Below, one piece after another: positions 1 to 6,478 of a DNA stretch of 33,203 nt (its first letter is position 1; each line of letters begins with the position of its first letter). This DNA comes from JARFPW01 sp035464655. GTDB lineage: Bacteria > Gemmatimonadota > Gemmatimonadetes > Palauibacterales > Palauibacteraceae. Below the pieces are notes generated by a model. It was not told the DNA's origin. It saw only the letters and a list, made by a program, of their open reading frames with translations, and did not search any database. The position numbers and the translations under genes are program-made. The stretch covers positions 1 through 33,203 of the forward strand of contig DATHRZ010000088.1 of the NCBI GenBank assembly GCA_035464655.1, in the 5' to 3' direction.

Positions 1-135
1 TACGACTTCGTTGCCGAGCACTGTCCGTTCCTCGAGCCGCTGCGCACGCAGCCTGCGTTCGCCGGGATCCGCGACGAGGTACGCCGCCGGCACGAGGCCT
101 TCGACGCGGAGATCGCGGCCGTCGCCGCGAACTGA
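1..135 (+). CDS. 3' end of an unidentified protein (partial)
   Basis: Frame 1 is open from the first base to a TGA at 133-135 and encodes the last 44 residues of a protein whose start lies outside the window. The tail contains FLEPLRTQPAFAGIRDEVRRR. A pattern of the type EPLR..P.F..I..EV is common at the C-terminal end of TPR-rich proteins, including TPR regions attached to Ser/Thr kinases or adenylate cyclases, so a TPR-type C-terminus is possible. Codon use is strongly GC-ending, like the neighbours. It converges with the ABC transporter gene, whose stop is 40 bp away, and no clear terminator hairpin lies between them. Function cannot be assigned from this fragment. Confidence 0.6.
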   Translation, partial: YDFVAEHCPFLEPLRTQPAFAGIRDEVRRRHEAFDAEIAAVAAN

Positions 136-174
136 TCTGCACCTTCCGCTTCGTTCGCTGCGCCGGCGTAGCCC

Positions 175-1977
175 TCAGATCGCCGCCGGCTCCTCGTCGT
201 CGACCAGCGCCGTCTCCAGCAGCTGCCCGCGATACAGCCGCGCGTACAGTCCGTCGCCGGCGGCGAGCTCGGCGTGCGAACCCGTCTCGAGGATGCGTCC
301 GTCCTCGAGCACGAGCACGCGGTCGGCGCGCTGCACGGTGCGCAGTCGGTGGGCGATGATCAGGGTCGAGCGGCCGCGCATCACGGTCTGAAGGGCCTCT
401 TCGACCAGGCGCTCGCTCTCGGAGTCGAGGTTGCTCGTCGCTTCGTCGAGGATCAGCACCTCGGGCGATTTCAGGAAGATGCGCGCGATGGCGATTCGCT
501 GCCGCTGGCCGCCCGACAGGCGCACCCCGCGTTCGCCGACCAGCGTGTCGTAGCCGGCCGGAAGCTGTTCGATGAACTCGTGCGCATGGGCATGGCGTGC
601 CGCCTGCTCGATCTCGTCCGGGGTCGCTTCGGGCCGGCCGTAGGCGACGTTCGAGGCGATCGTGTCGGCGAACAGCAGGGGCTCCTGCGGAACGATGCCG
701 ACGGCCGTGCGGAGCTCGATCAGGGGAATCCGGCGCAGGTCGGCCCCGCGCAGCGTGATGATCCCCTGTGTCGGATCCCAGAAGCGCGGCACCAGCGAGG
801 CGAGGGTCGTCTTGCCGGCCCCGCTCGGACCCACGAGGGCGACGATCTCGCCGGGCCGAATCGCCACGTTGATCCCCCGCAGGATCCACGGCTCCTCCGT
901 CGTGTAGCGGAACCATACGTCGTGGAATACGAGTCCACCGGGGGTGCTCGAAGGCGGCAGCGCCTCGGAATGTCGCGGCTCGCGGATCGCGGGCTGGGTG
1001 TCGAGCAGGTCGAACACGCGGTGGGCGGCGCCCATCGCCTCCTGGAACCCCGACCACAGCGAGGCGAGCGCCGTGATCGCCGCCGCCACGGTCACGGCGT
1101 AGAGGAGAAACGATACGAGCTGACCGGCCGAAATCTCCTGCGCAATGACCAGGCGGCCGCCCTCCCACAGCACGGCGACCACGCCGCCGAACGCGATGAA
1201 CGTGACGAGGCCGAACAGCCCGCCGCGGACCAGGGCGCGGCGCACGGCCTCACGGAGCGCTGCCCGGATGCGGACGGCGTAGCGCTCCTCCTCCCATCCC
1301 TCGCGCACGAAGCTCTGCACGGTCGGGATCTGGGTCAGCGCCTCTTCGGCCGTCGCGTTCGCCTCGGCCAGGTTGTCCTGCACGCGCGTGCTCTGCTTGC
1401 GCAGCAGGCGTCCGAACGCGAACGCGCTCAGCACGACGACGGGGGTTACCATCACGGTCGTCAGCATGAGCTGCGTGTGAAGCAGTGCGAGCAGGGTGAG
1501 GCCGCCGAACAGGTAGAGGATCTGCCTCACGAGCTCGGCGAGCTGATGGCTGAGCACCGTACCCAGCGTCGAGCAGTCGGAGGTCAGACGACTCGTGAGC
1601 TCGCCGGAGTTTCGTTCGGTGAAGAACCCGGGCGACAGCTTGAGCAGGTGCGAGAACAGCTCCATCCGCAGGCCGGCGACGACGCGCTCGGCCGTCGCGC
1701 CCAGCACGTAGACCTGGACGAAGTTCGTGACGGCCTGCACGCCGAACATCCCGACCAGGATCAGGGCGATCGCCGTGAGCGTCTCGGTGTCGCCGCCCTC
1801 GAACGCGGCGTCGAGCATGAACTGGACGACGATCGGGAACGCCAGGCCGATCGCGGCGCTGAGAACCAGCGCGACCGTCGCGATGCCGACCGACAGGCGA
1901 TACGGCCGCAGCCGCGGAAGCAGGCGCTGCAGCGTCGTCCGTGGTCCGGGTCGCTCTTCCCGCCGTTCCTCTGTCAT
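175..1977 (-). CDS. ABCB-type exporter half-transporter (ABC membrane domain plus ATPase)
   Basis: A 600-residue protein with the layout of MsbA/BmrA-like homodimeric exporters. A six-helix type-1 exporter membrane domain (about residues 25-320) is followed by an ATP-binding domain (about 350-590). The Walker A loop is GPSGAGKTT (about 380-389), the ABC signature is LSGGQ (about 487), the Walker B is LILDEATSNLD (about 507), and the switch His is in IIAHR. All catalytic motifs are intact, so it should be active as a dimer in the inner membrane. The substrate cannot be read from sequence; lipids and amphipathic drugs are typical of the family. The ATG at 1977 is the first start after a 139-bp divergent spacer shared with ctaA. 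It stands alone and has no partner transporter gene. Confidence 0.95.
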   Translation of the reverse strand: MTEERREERPGPRTTLQRLLPRLRPYRLSVGIATVALVLSAAIGLAFPIVVQFMLDAAFEGGDTETLTAIALILVGMFGVQAVTNFVQVYVLGATAERVVAGLRMELFSHLLKLSPGFFTERNSGELTSRLTSDCSTLGTVLSHQLAELVRQILYLFGGLTLLALLHTQLMLTTVMVTPVVVLSAFAFGRLLRKQSTRVQDNLAEANATAEEALTQIPTVQSFVREGWEEERYAVRIRAALREAVRRALVRGGLFGLVTFIAFGGVVAVLWEGGRLVIAQEISAGQLVSFLLYAVTVAAAITALASLWSGFQEAMGAAHRVFDLLDTQPAIREPRHSEALPPSSTPGGLVFHDVWFRYTTEEPWILRGINVAIRPGEIVALVGPSGAGKTTLASLVPRFWDPTQGIITLRGADLRRIPLIELRTAVGIVPQEPLLFADTIASNVAYGRPEATPDEIEQAARHAHAHEFIEQLPAGYDTLVGERGVRLSGGQRQRIAIARIFLKSPEVLILDEATSNLDSESERLVEEALQTVMRGRSTLIIAHRLRTVQRADRVLVLEDGRILETGSHAELAAGDGLYARLYRGQLLETALVDDEEPAAI

Positions 1978-2046
1978 CGCCTGGGTGATCGCCTCGCCGT
2001 CTCGCCGCCACGGGCGCCGGGTATGGCCTGCCCGCAGCGTCCGTTC

Positions 2047-2085
2047 TAGGTTCCGGCCCGGTGCCGGTCGAACGCCGGGAACCTA
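2047..2085. repeat. Inverted repeat in the exporter/ctaA divergent spacer
   Basis: TAGGTTCC (2047-2054) and GGAACCTA (2078-2085) are perfect 8-base arms around a GC-rich 23-base centre. The arms extend inward with one bulged base (GGC/GCC). The repeat lies in the 139-bp spacer between divergent start codons, 32 bp before the ctaA GTG. A terminator is not expected there, so an operator or an mRNA leader hairpin for ctaA is more likely. No convincing -35/-10 pair was found in this spacer. Confidence 0.4.
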
Positions 2086-2116
2086 ACCACTGTGCCCTGA
2101 ACATGGGAGAGCGCCG

Positions 2117-3091
2117 GTGAACTCGGAGGCGGGAATTCGCAGGATCCTCGGACGCGTGGCCGTGGCCGCGTCGGTCGCCACGTTCGCGCTGATCGTGTTC
2201 GGCGGAATCGTGCGGATCACCGGCAGCGGGATGGGCTGCGGAGATCACTGGCCCCTGTGCAACGGCCGGCTGATTCCGCCGATGGACCTGCCGACGATGA
2301 TCGAGTACGGGCATCGGTTGGCGGCGCTGGTCGTGGCGGCGCTCGTCGTCGCCGTCGCGCTGCTGGCGCGATTGGTTCGGGGGCGGGCCCCCTCCGTGCC
2401 CGCGGGCCGGACGGGCGAAGCCTCGCGGCTGTCACGGCTCGGGACGCTGGCCGTCGTGCTTCTCGTCGTGCAGATCCTGCTCGGCGCCGTGACGGTGTGG
2501 CTCGAACTGCCCCCGACCTCGGTGATTCTCCACCTCGGCGCGGCGATGCTGCTTCTCGCCACGCTCGTCGTCCTGGCCGCGGAGGCGTATGCGCCCGGCC
2601 GAGCCGCGCGCGATGACGGGGCGACCCGCATGGCGTGGTGGACGGCCGGGGCGGGTTTCGTCGTCGTGCTGCTCGGCGGCCTGACGGCCAACCTCGACGC
2701 CGGCTTCGCCTGCCAGGGATTCCCGCTGTGCAACGGCGAGTGGATGCCGGCCGGCAACCCGCTCGTCCACACGCACTGGACGCACCGGCTGGCGGCCTAC
2801 GTACTGGCGGGCTGGTGCCTCGCGCTGCCGCTGATGCTGTCACGGCGCCGGCCCGAGGAAGTACGACTGCGGCGCACCGGAACCCTCGCCGCCGCAATCG
2901 TCGTCGCTCAGATCGTCATCGGAGCGGTGATGGTGCTCCGGCAGCTCGAGGGATCGTTGCGCGCCACGCACGTGAGCCTCGGCGCGGCGGTGTTCGTGGC
3001 GCTCGTCATGCTCGCCTGGCGAGCGAAGTACCCGATGGCCGCCGAGACGGGCGCGGCATCCGGGACGGGCGCGCCCTCCGGGACCGGCTAA
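2117..3091 (+). CDS. ctaA: Haem A synthase (COX15/CtaA family)
   Basis: A 324-residue polytopic membrane protein with eight predicted helices arranged as two four-helix halves. CtaA oxidises the C8 methyl of haem O to the formyl of haem A, the cofactor of aa3-type cytochrome oxidases. The four conserved haem-ligand His residues are visible: EYGHR (H66), ILHLG (H139), WTHR (H223) and ATHVSLG (about H288). Glu63 sits three residues before H66, as in Bacillus CtaA. Both extracellular loops carry a Cys pair, C41/C48 in GCGDHWPLC and C199/C205 in CQGFPLC. The GTG start at 2117 follows a purine-rich GGGAGAG stretch. Its stop overlaps the stop of the convergent thiolase gene by four bases (3088-3091). 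No oxidase or ctaB genes are nearby. Confidence 0.95.
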   Translation: MNSEAGIRRILGRVAVAASVATFALIVFGGIVRITGSGMGCGDHWPLCNGRLIPPMDLPTMIEYGHRLAALVVAALVVAVALLARLVRGRAPSVPAGRTGEASRLSRLGTLAVVLLVVQILLGAVTVWLELPPTSVILHLGAAMLLLATLVVLAAEAYAPGRAARDDGATRMAWWTAGAGFVVVLLGGLTANLDAGFACQGFPLCNGEWMPAGNPLVHTHWTHRLAAYVLAGWCLALPLMLSRRRPEEVRLRRTGTLAAAIVVAQIVIGAVMVLRQLEGSLRATHVSLGAAVFVALVMLAWRAKYPMAAETGAASGTGAPSGTG

Positions 3092-4386
3092 CCCACGGAT
3101 TCGAGCAGCGCGACGCTGCCGAGGCCGCCCGCCGCGCAGATGCTCACCACCCCGCGCGTTCCGGCGGGCATGCCGGCCAGCTCGACGATCGCCTGCGAGA
3201 GGATGCGCGCGCCCGTGGCCGCGAACGGGTGCCCGAGAGCGACGCTGCCGCCGTTCGGGTTCACCCGCTCGGCCGGGAAGTCGCCCATCGCGGCCTCCAC
3301 GCCGGTCCGCTCCCGCACCCAGCCCGCGTCCTCCAGGGCGCGGATCGTCGCCAGCACCTGCGCGGCGAACGCCTCGTGAATCTCCCACAGCCCCACGTCG
3401 GCGTAGGCCAACCCGTGTCGCGACAGCAGGCGGGGAATCGCGATCGCGGGGCCGATCAGCAGCGCCTCGGTGCGCGGATCGACGCCCGCCGTCTCCCAGT
3501 CGAGCAACCGTACCCGCGGGAGGTCGTCTGGCAGGCGCGACACCCCGTCCTCGCCCGCCACCCAGCAGGCGGCCGCCCCGTCGGTGAGCGGCGACGAGTT
3601 GCCCGCCGTCAGCGTCCCGTGCTCGCGGTCGAATGCCGGGCGCAGTCCCGCCAGCGCTTCGACGGACGTATTCGCCCGGGGAATCGTGTCCTCGTCGACC
3701 GGGAAGGTGCCCGGCGAGACGAGAAGCGGCCGGAAGAAGCCCGACTCGGTGGCCCTGACGGCCCGATGATGGCTACCGACGGCGTATTCGTCCTGCGCCT
3801 CGCGAGTGACGTCCCAGTCGCGCGCCATGATCTCGGTATGTTCGCCCATCGACTTGCCGGTCGTGCGCTCTTCGACGGCGGGCACCGACAGGCCGAGGTC
3901 CGACGGGCGGATGCCGAGCAGGGTGCGCGCGACGTCGGCGGGTCCACGGGCCGACCCCGCGCGGCGGATCTTACGGCTCAGGCCGCGCGACAGCCCGACC
4001 TGTGTGGACGACATCGACTCCACGCCGCCGCACAGGGCGAGCTGCACGTGCCCCGTGGCCACCTGTCCGGCCGCATGCGTCGCGGCGGCGAGGCTGGTCG
4101 CGCACTGCTGAACGATCGTCAGCGACGGAACCCGCGCGTCGAGTCGGGCGTCGAGCCATACCTCGCGCCCCCAGTTGCTGACGGCCAGGGTGGGGATGAC
4201 GGATCCCCACACCACCAGGTCCACGCGGCCGGAAGCGTCGGGGCCGACGCCGCGCGATCCGACCACGGTCTGCTGGATCACGGGCACGGACAGCTTCAGG
4301 CCGTCGAGCTTCTCGAGGCCGCGATCGATCTTCGCGAACGGGCTGCGGAGGCCGGGCAGGACGTACACCGTCGGTCGATCGAGCAT
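3088..4386 (-). CDS. fadI: Thiolase, FadI-like acetyl-CoA C-acyltransferase
   Basis: Starting at the ATG at 4386 the protein is 432 residues, close to E. coli FadI (436). Thiolases cleave 3-ketoacyl-CoA with CoA in the last step of beta-oxidation. The nucleophilic Cys is C95 in QQCATSLAA. GGVESMS, GNSSPLTDGAAA, the active-site HEAFAAQ (about H337), NPNGGSVALGHP and the second catalytic Cys in CAAGGLG (about C417) are all present. HEAFAAQ together with CAAGGLG is the FadI/HADHB style rather than the NEAFA style of biosynthetic thiolases. A longer reading from 4509 would add 41 residues translated from an AT-rich, promoter-like region and is rejected. No FadJ partner gene is adjacent, so the subgroup call is less certain than the family call. 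Confidence 0.85.
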   Translation of the reverse strand: MLDRPTVYVLPGLRSPFAKIDRGLEKLDGLKLSVPVIQQTVVGSRGVGPDASGRVDLVVWGSVIPTLAVSNWGREVWLDARLDARVPSLTIVQQCATSLAAATHAAGQVATGHVQLALCGGVESMSSTQVGLSRGLSRKIRRAGSARGPADVARTLLGIRPSDLGLSVPAVEERTTGKSMGEHTEIMARDWDVTREAQDEYAVGSHHRAVRATESGFFRPLLVSPGTFPVDEDTIPRANTSVEALAGLRPAFDREHGTLTAGNSSPLTDGAAACWVAGEDGVSRLPDDLPRVRLLDWETAGVDPRTEALLIGPAIAIPRLLSRHGLAYADVGLWEIHEAFAAQVLATIRALEDAGWVRERTGVEAAMGDFPAERVNPNGGSVALGHPFAATGARILSQAIVELAGMPAGTRGVVSICAAGGLGSVALLESVG

Positions 4387-4493
4387 GCGGGTATCCCGTT
4401 GTTTGCTGGCGCGAGTGCGGTCCGTGGTTGCAAGATGTGGATCCGCCGGGCGCGCCGCCACAGGAACCGTCGGTTCGCCGCATATTGCATAAA

Positions 4494-4507
4494 GTATCAC
4501 ATGATAC
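4494..4507. promoter_or_regulatory. Palindrome GTATCA-CA-TGATAC in the divergent fadI-gltX promoter region
   Basis: A perfect inverted repeat with 6-base arms and a 2-base centre lies in an unusually AT-rich patch (about 4481-4532) of an otherwise GC-rich sequence. It is placed between the divergent thiolase and gltX genes, about 110 bp before the thiolase ATG and 26 bp before the gltX ATG. The size and symmetry suit a dimeric repressor or activator site. The regulator is unknown. A role in beta-oxidation control is inferred only from the thiolase next door. Confidence 0.45.
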
Positions 4508-4525
4508 AAACAACATAACTATCAT
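4496..4525 (+). promoter_or_regulatory. Possible gltX promoter giving a leaderless mRNA
   Basis: TATCAT at 4520-4525 matches five of six bases of a sigma70-type -10. ATCACA at 4496-4501 is a weak -35 at 18-base spacing and overlaps the palindrome at 4494-4507. Only seven bases separate the -10 from the gltX ATG at 4533, and no Shine-Dalgarno sequence precedes that ATG, so transcription would start at or next to the start codon. Tentative. Confidence 0.35.
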
Positions 4526-4532
4526 AGATTAA

Positions 4533-5996
4533 ATGACATCCAGTCTACCGCGTGTCCGCTTCGCACCGAGTCCGACCGGCTACCTTCATGTGGGCGGCGC
4601 CCGCACGGCGCTGTTCAACTTCCTGTTCGCCCGACACGAGGGCGGCGCATTCCTGCTGCGGATAGAAGACACCGACCGCGCCCGTTCGAGTGCCGAGATG
4701 ACCGATCAGATCCTGTCGGCGCTCGACTGGCTGGGGCTCGAGGTGGACGAGGAGCCCGTGCACCAGGCCGACGGCGTCGAGCGTCACCGGGCCGCCGCCG
4801 AGCGGCTGCTCGAGGCCGGAGCCGCCTACCGGAGCTTTCTGACCGAGGACGAGCTCGCGGCGGCGCGCGAGGCGGCGCGCGAGGCAGGTGAACCTGTGCG
4901 CCGCGAGCGAATCGGCATGGCCGACGCGGCGGACGAAGCGGAACGGATGGCGGCGGGCGAACCGTATGCCGTGTTCTTTGCGGTGCCCGGAACGGGCGCG
5001 ACGCAGTGGGACGACGTCGTGCACGAAGAGACGGGCGTCGACAACACGTCGATCGACGACTTCGTGGTGCTTCGCTCAGACGGCACGCCGGTCTACAACC
5101 TGGCCGTCGTGGCCGACGATATCGAGATGGGCATCACCCACGTGATCCGCGGTGACGACCATCTGTCGAACACGCCGAAGCAAGTGCTGATCTACGAGGC
5201 ACTCGGGGCCACGCTGCCGCGGTTCTGCCACGTTCCGATGATCCTCGGCCCCGACGGAAAGCGCCTCTCGAAGCGTCACGGGGCCGCCTCGGTGGAGGCG
5301 TTCCGCGAGAGCGGGATCCTCCCCGAGGCGCTCGTCAACTTCCTCGCGCTCATGGGCTGGTCGCCGGGCGACGACCGCGAGGTCATGATGCTCGACGAGC
5401 TGATCGAGGCGTTCTCGCTCGACCGCATCCTCAAGAAGGCCTCGGTGTTCGATGCCGAGAAGCTCGAGTGGCTGAACAGCCGCCACATGGATGCGATGCC
5501 GGCCGGGCGCCTGGCACCGCTGCTGATCGACCACCTGCCCGAGCCGGAGCGTTCGGCGGCCCGCGACGCGCCCGAGCGCCTGGCGGCGGTCGTCGATCTC
5601 GTGCGCCAGCGCACCCGGACGATCGACACGATGGCCGAGCAAGCGCGACCGTTCTTCACCCCGCTCGACGCCTTCGAGTTCGACGAAGCGGCGATGCGGA
5701 AGCACTGGAAGGACGTCGAGCTCACGGCCGAGCGGCTGCGCGCCGTGCGCGAACTGCTGGCAGGGGCGACCCGGTTCGAGGCCGAGCCGCTCGAAGCCGA
5801 CCTGCGTGAGCTGGCCGAACGGCAGGGGATCGGGGCGGGGAAGCTGTTTCAGCCGCTCAGGGTGGCCCTGGTGGGCACCGACCGAAGCCCGGGGATCTTC
5901 GACGTGATCCTCTTGCTGGGCCGCGAGCTCGCGGTGGCGCGCCTCGACCGGGCCCTGGCCGAGCTCGCCATCCGGTGCGACCCGACGGCCACGTGA
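4533..5996 (+). CDS. gltX: Glutamyl-tRNA synthetase
   Basis: A 487-residue class I aminoacyl-tRNA synthetase that charges tRNA(Glu) with glutamate in the cytoplasm. The N-terminal RFAPSPTGYLHVGGARTAL carries the HIGH signature as HVGG (residues 19-22). The second signature, GKRLSKRHGA (about 242-251), corresponds to KMSKS. Between them lie the GluRS-typical IEDTD and the VIRGDDHLSNTPKQ segment that follows the acceptor-binding insertion. The C-terminal anticodon-binding helical domain ends with the family-typical GKLFQPLRVAL and LLGRE. Length is normal. The ATG at 4533 directly follows an AT-rich tract without a ribosome-binding site. Whether it is a discriminating or GlnRS-like enzyme cannot be told from sequence alone. 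tadA overlaps its stop. Confidence 0.98.
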   Translation: MTSSLPRVRFAPSPTGYLHVGGARTALFNFLFARHEGGAFLLRIEDTDRARSSAEMTDQILSALDWLGLEVDEEPVHQADGVERHRAAAERLLEAGAAYRSFLTEDELAAAREAAREAGEPVRRERIGMADAADEAERMAAGEPYAVFFAVPGTGATQWDDVVHEETGVDNTSIDDFVVLRSDGTPVYNLAVVADDIEMGITHVIRGDDHLSNTPKQVLIYEALGATLPRFCHVPMILGPDGKRLSKRHGAASVEAFRESGILPEALVNFLALMGWSPGDDREVMMLDELIEAFSLDRILKKASVFDAEKLEWLNSRHMDAMPAGRLAPLLIDHLPEPERSAARDAPERLAAVVDLVRQRTRTIDTMAEQARPFFTPLDAFEFDEAAMRKHWKDVELTAERLRAVRELLAGATRFEAEPLEADLRELAERQGIGAGKLFQPLRVALVGTDRSPGIFDVILLLGRELAVARLDRALAELAIRCDPTAT

Positions 5997-6478
5997 CCCC
6001 GTCAGAGCCTCCGGCTCCGGCCGCCGATTCGGGGTTCGATGTCGCGTGGATGCGGCGGGCGCTCACGCAGGCCGAACGCGCCGCCGAGGCGGGCGAGGTG
6101 CCGGTCGGCGCCATCCTGCTCGCGCCCGACGGCACCGTGTTCGAAGACCACAATCGAACGCAAGGGCTGGCCGACCCGACGGCGCATGCCGAGATGCTCG
6201 TGCTGCGGGCCGCCGCCGATCACCTGGGCGACTGGCGGCTCGAGGGGCACACGATGTTCGTGACGCTCGAGCCCTGCGCGATGTGCGCCGGCGCGATCGT
6301 CCTCGCGCGCGTTCCGCGGCTCGTGTACGGCGCGCCCGACCCGAAGGCGGGGATGTGCGGGTCGCTTGGGAACCTCGTGCAGGACGACCGGCTCAACCAC
6401 CGCGTCGAGCTGCGCGGCGAGCTGCTGGCCGAAGACTCGGGGGCCCTGTTGCGCGAGTTCTTCCGCGCCCGCCGCTAG
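5993..6478 (+). CDS. tadA: tRNA-specific adenosine deaminase
   Basis: A 161-residue zinc deaminase of the cytidine deaminase fold that converts the wobble adenosine A34 of tRNA(Arg) ACG to inosine. The zinc site is complete: HAE (H65, proton-shuttle E67) and PCAMC (C95, C98). The N-terminal WMRRALTQAE and the LVYGAPDPKAG segment are also family-typical. The GTG at 5993 overlaps the gltX stop in a GTGA arrangement, which suggests translational coupling. An in-frame GTG at 5975 would add six residues and cannot be excluded. The stop overlaps that of the convergent antiporter gene by four bases (CTAG, 6475-6478). Pairing with gltX puts two tRNA functions in one short operon. Confidence 0.95.
   Translation: MTPSEPPAPAADSGFDVAWMRRALTQAERAAEAGEVPVGAILLAPDGTVFEDHNRTQGLADPTAHAEMLVLRAAADHLGDWRLEGHTMFVTLEPCAMCAGAIVLARVPRLVYGAPDPKAGMCGSLGNLVQDDRLNHRVELRGELLAEDSGALLREFFRARR

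Noticed and set aside
4387..4509. 41-residue N-terminal extension of the thiolase
   Set aside because: It would translate the AT-rich promoter region and the palindrome, exceeds the FadI length and matches no thiolase N-terminus.
2635..4518. Long plus-strand open frame opposite the thiolase
   Set aside because: Arg/Pro/Ala-rich translation without domains, a typical shadow in high-GC DNA. The same holds for long frames opposite the ABC exporter (274-2049), the antiporter (6682-8499), the kinase (24485-26977), the metal ATPase (27624-30131) and the oxidoreductase (31337-32881).
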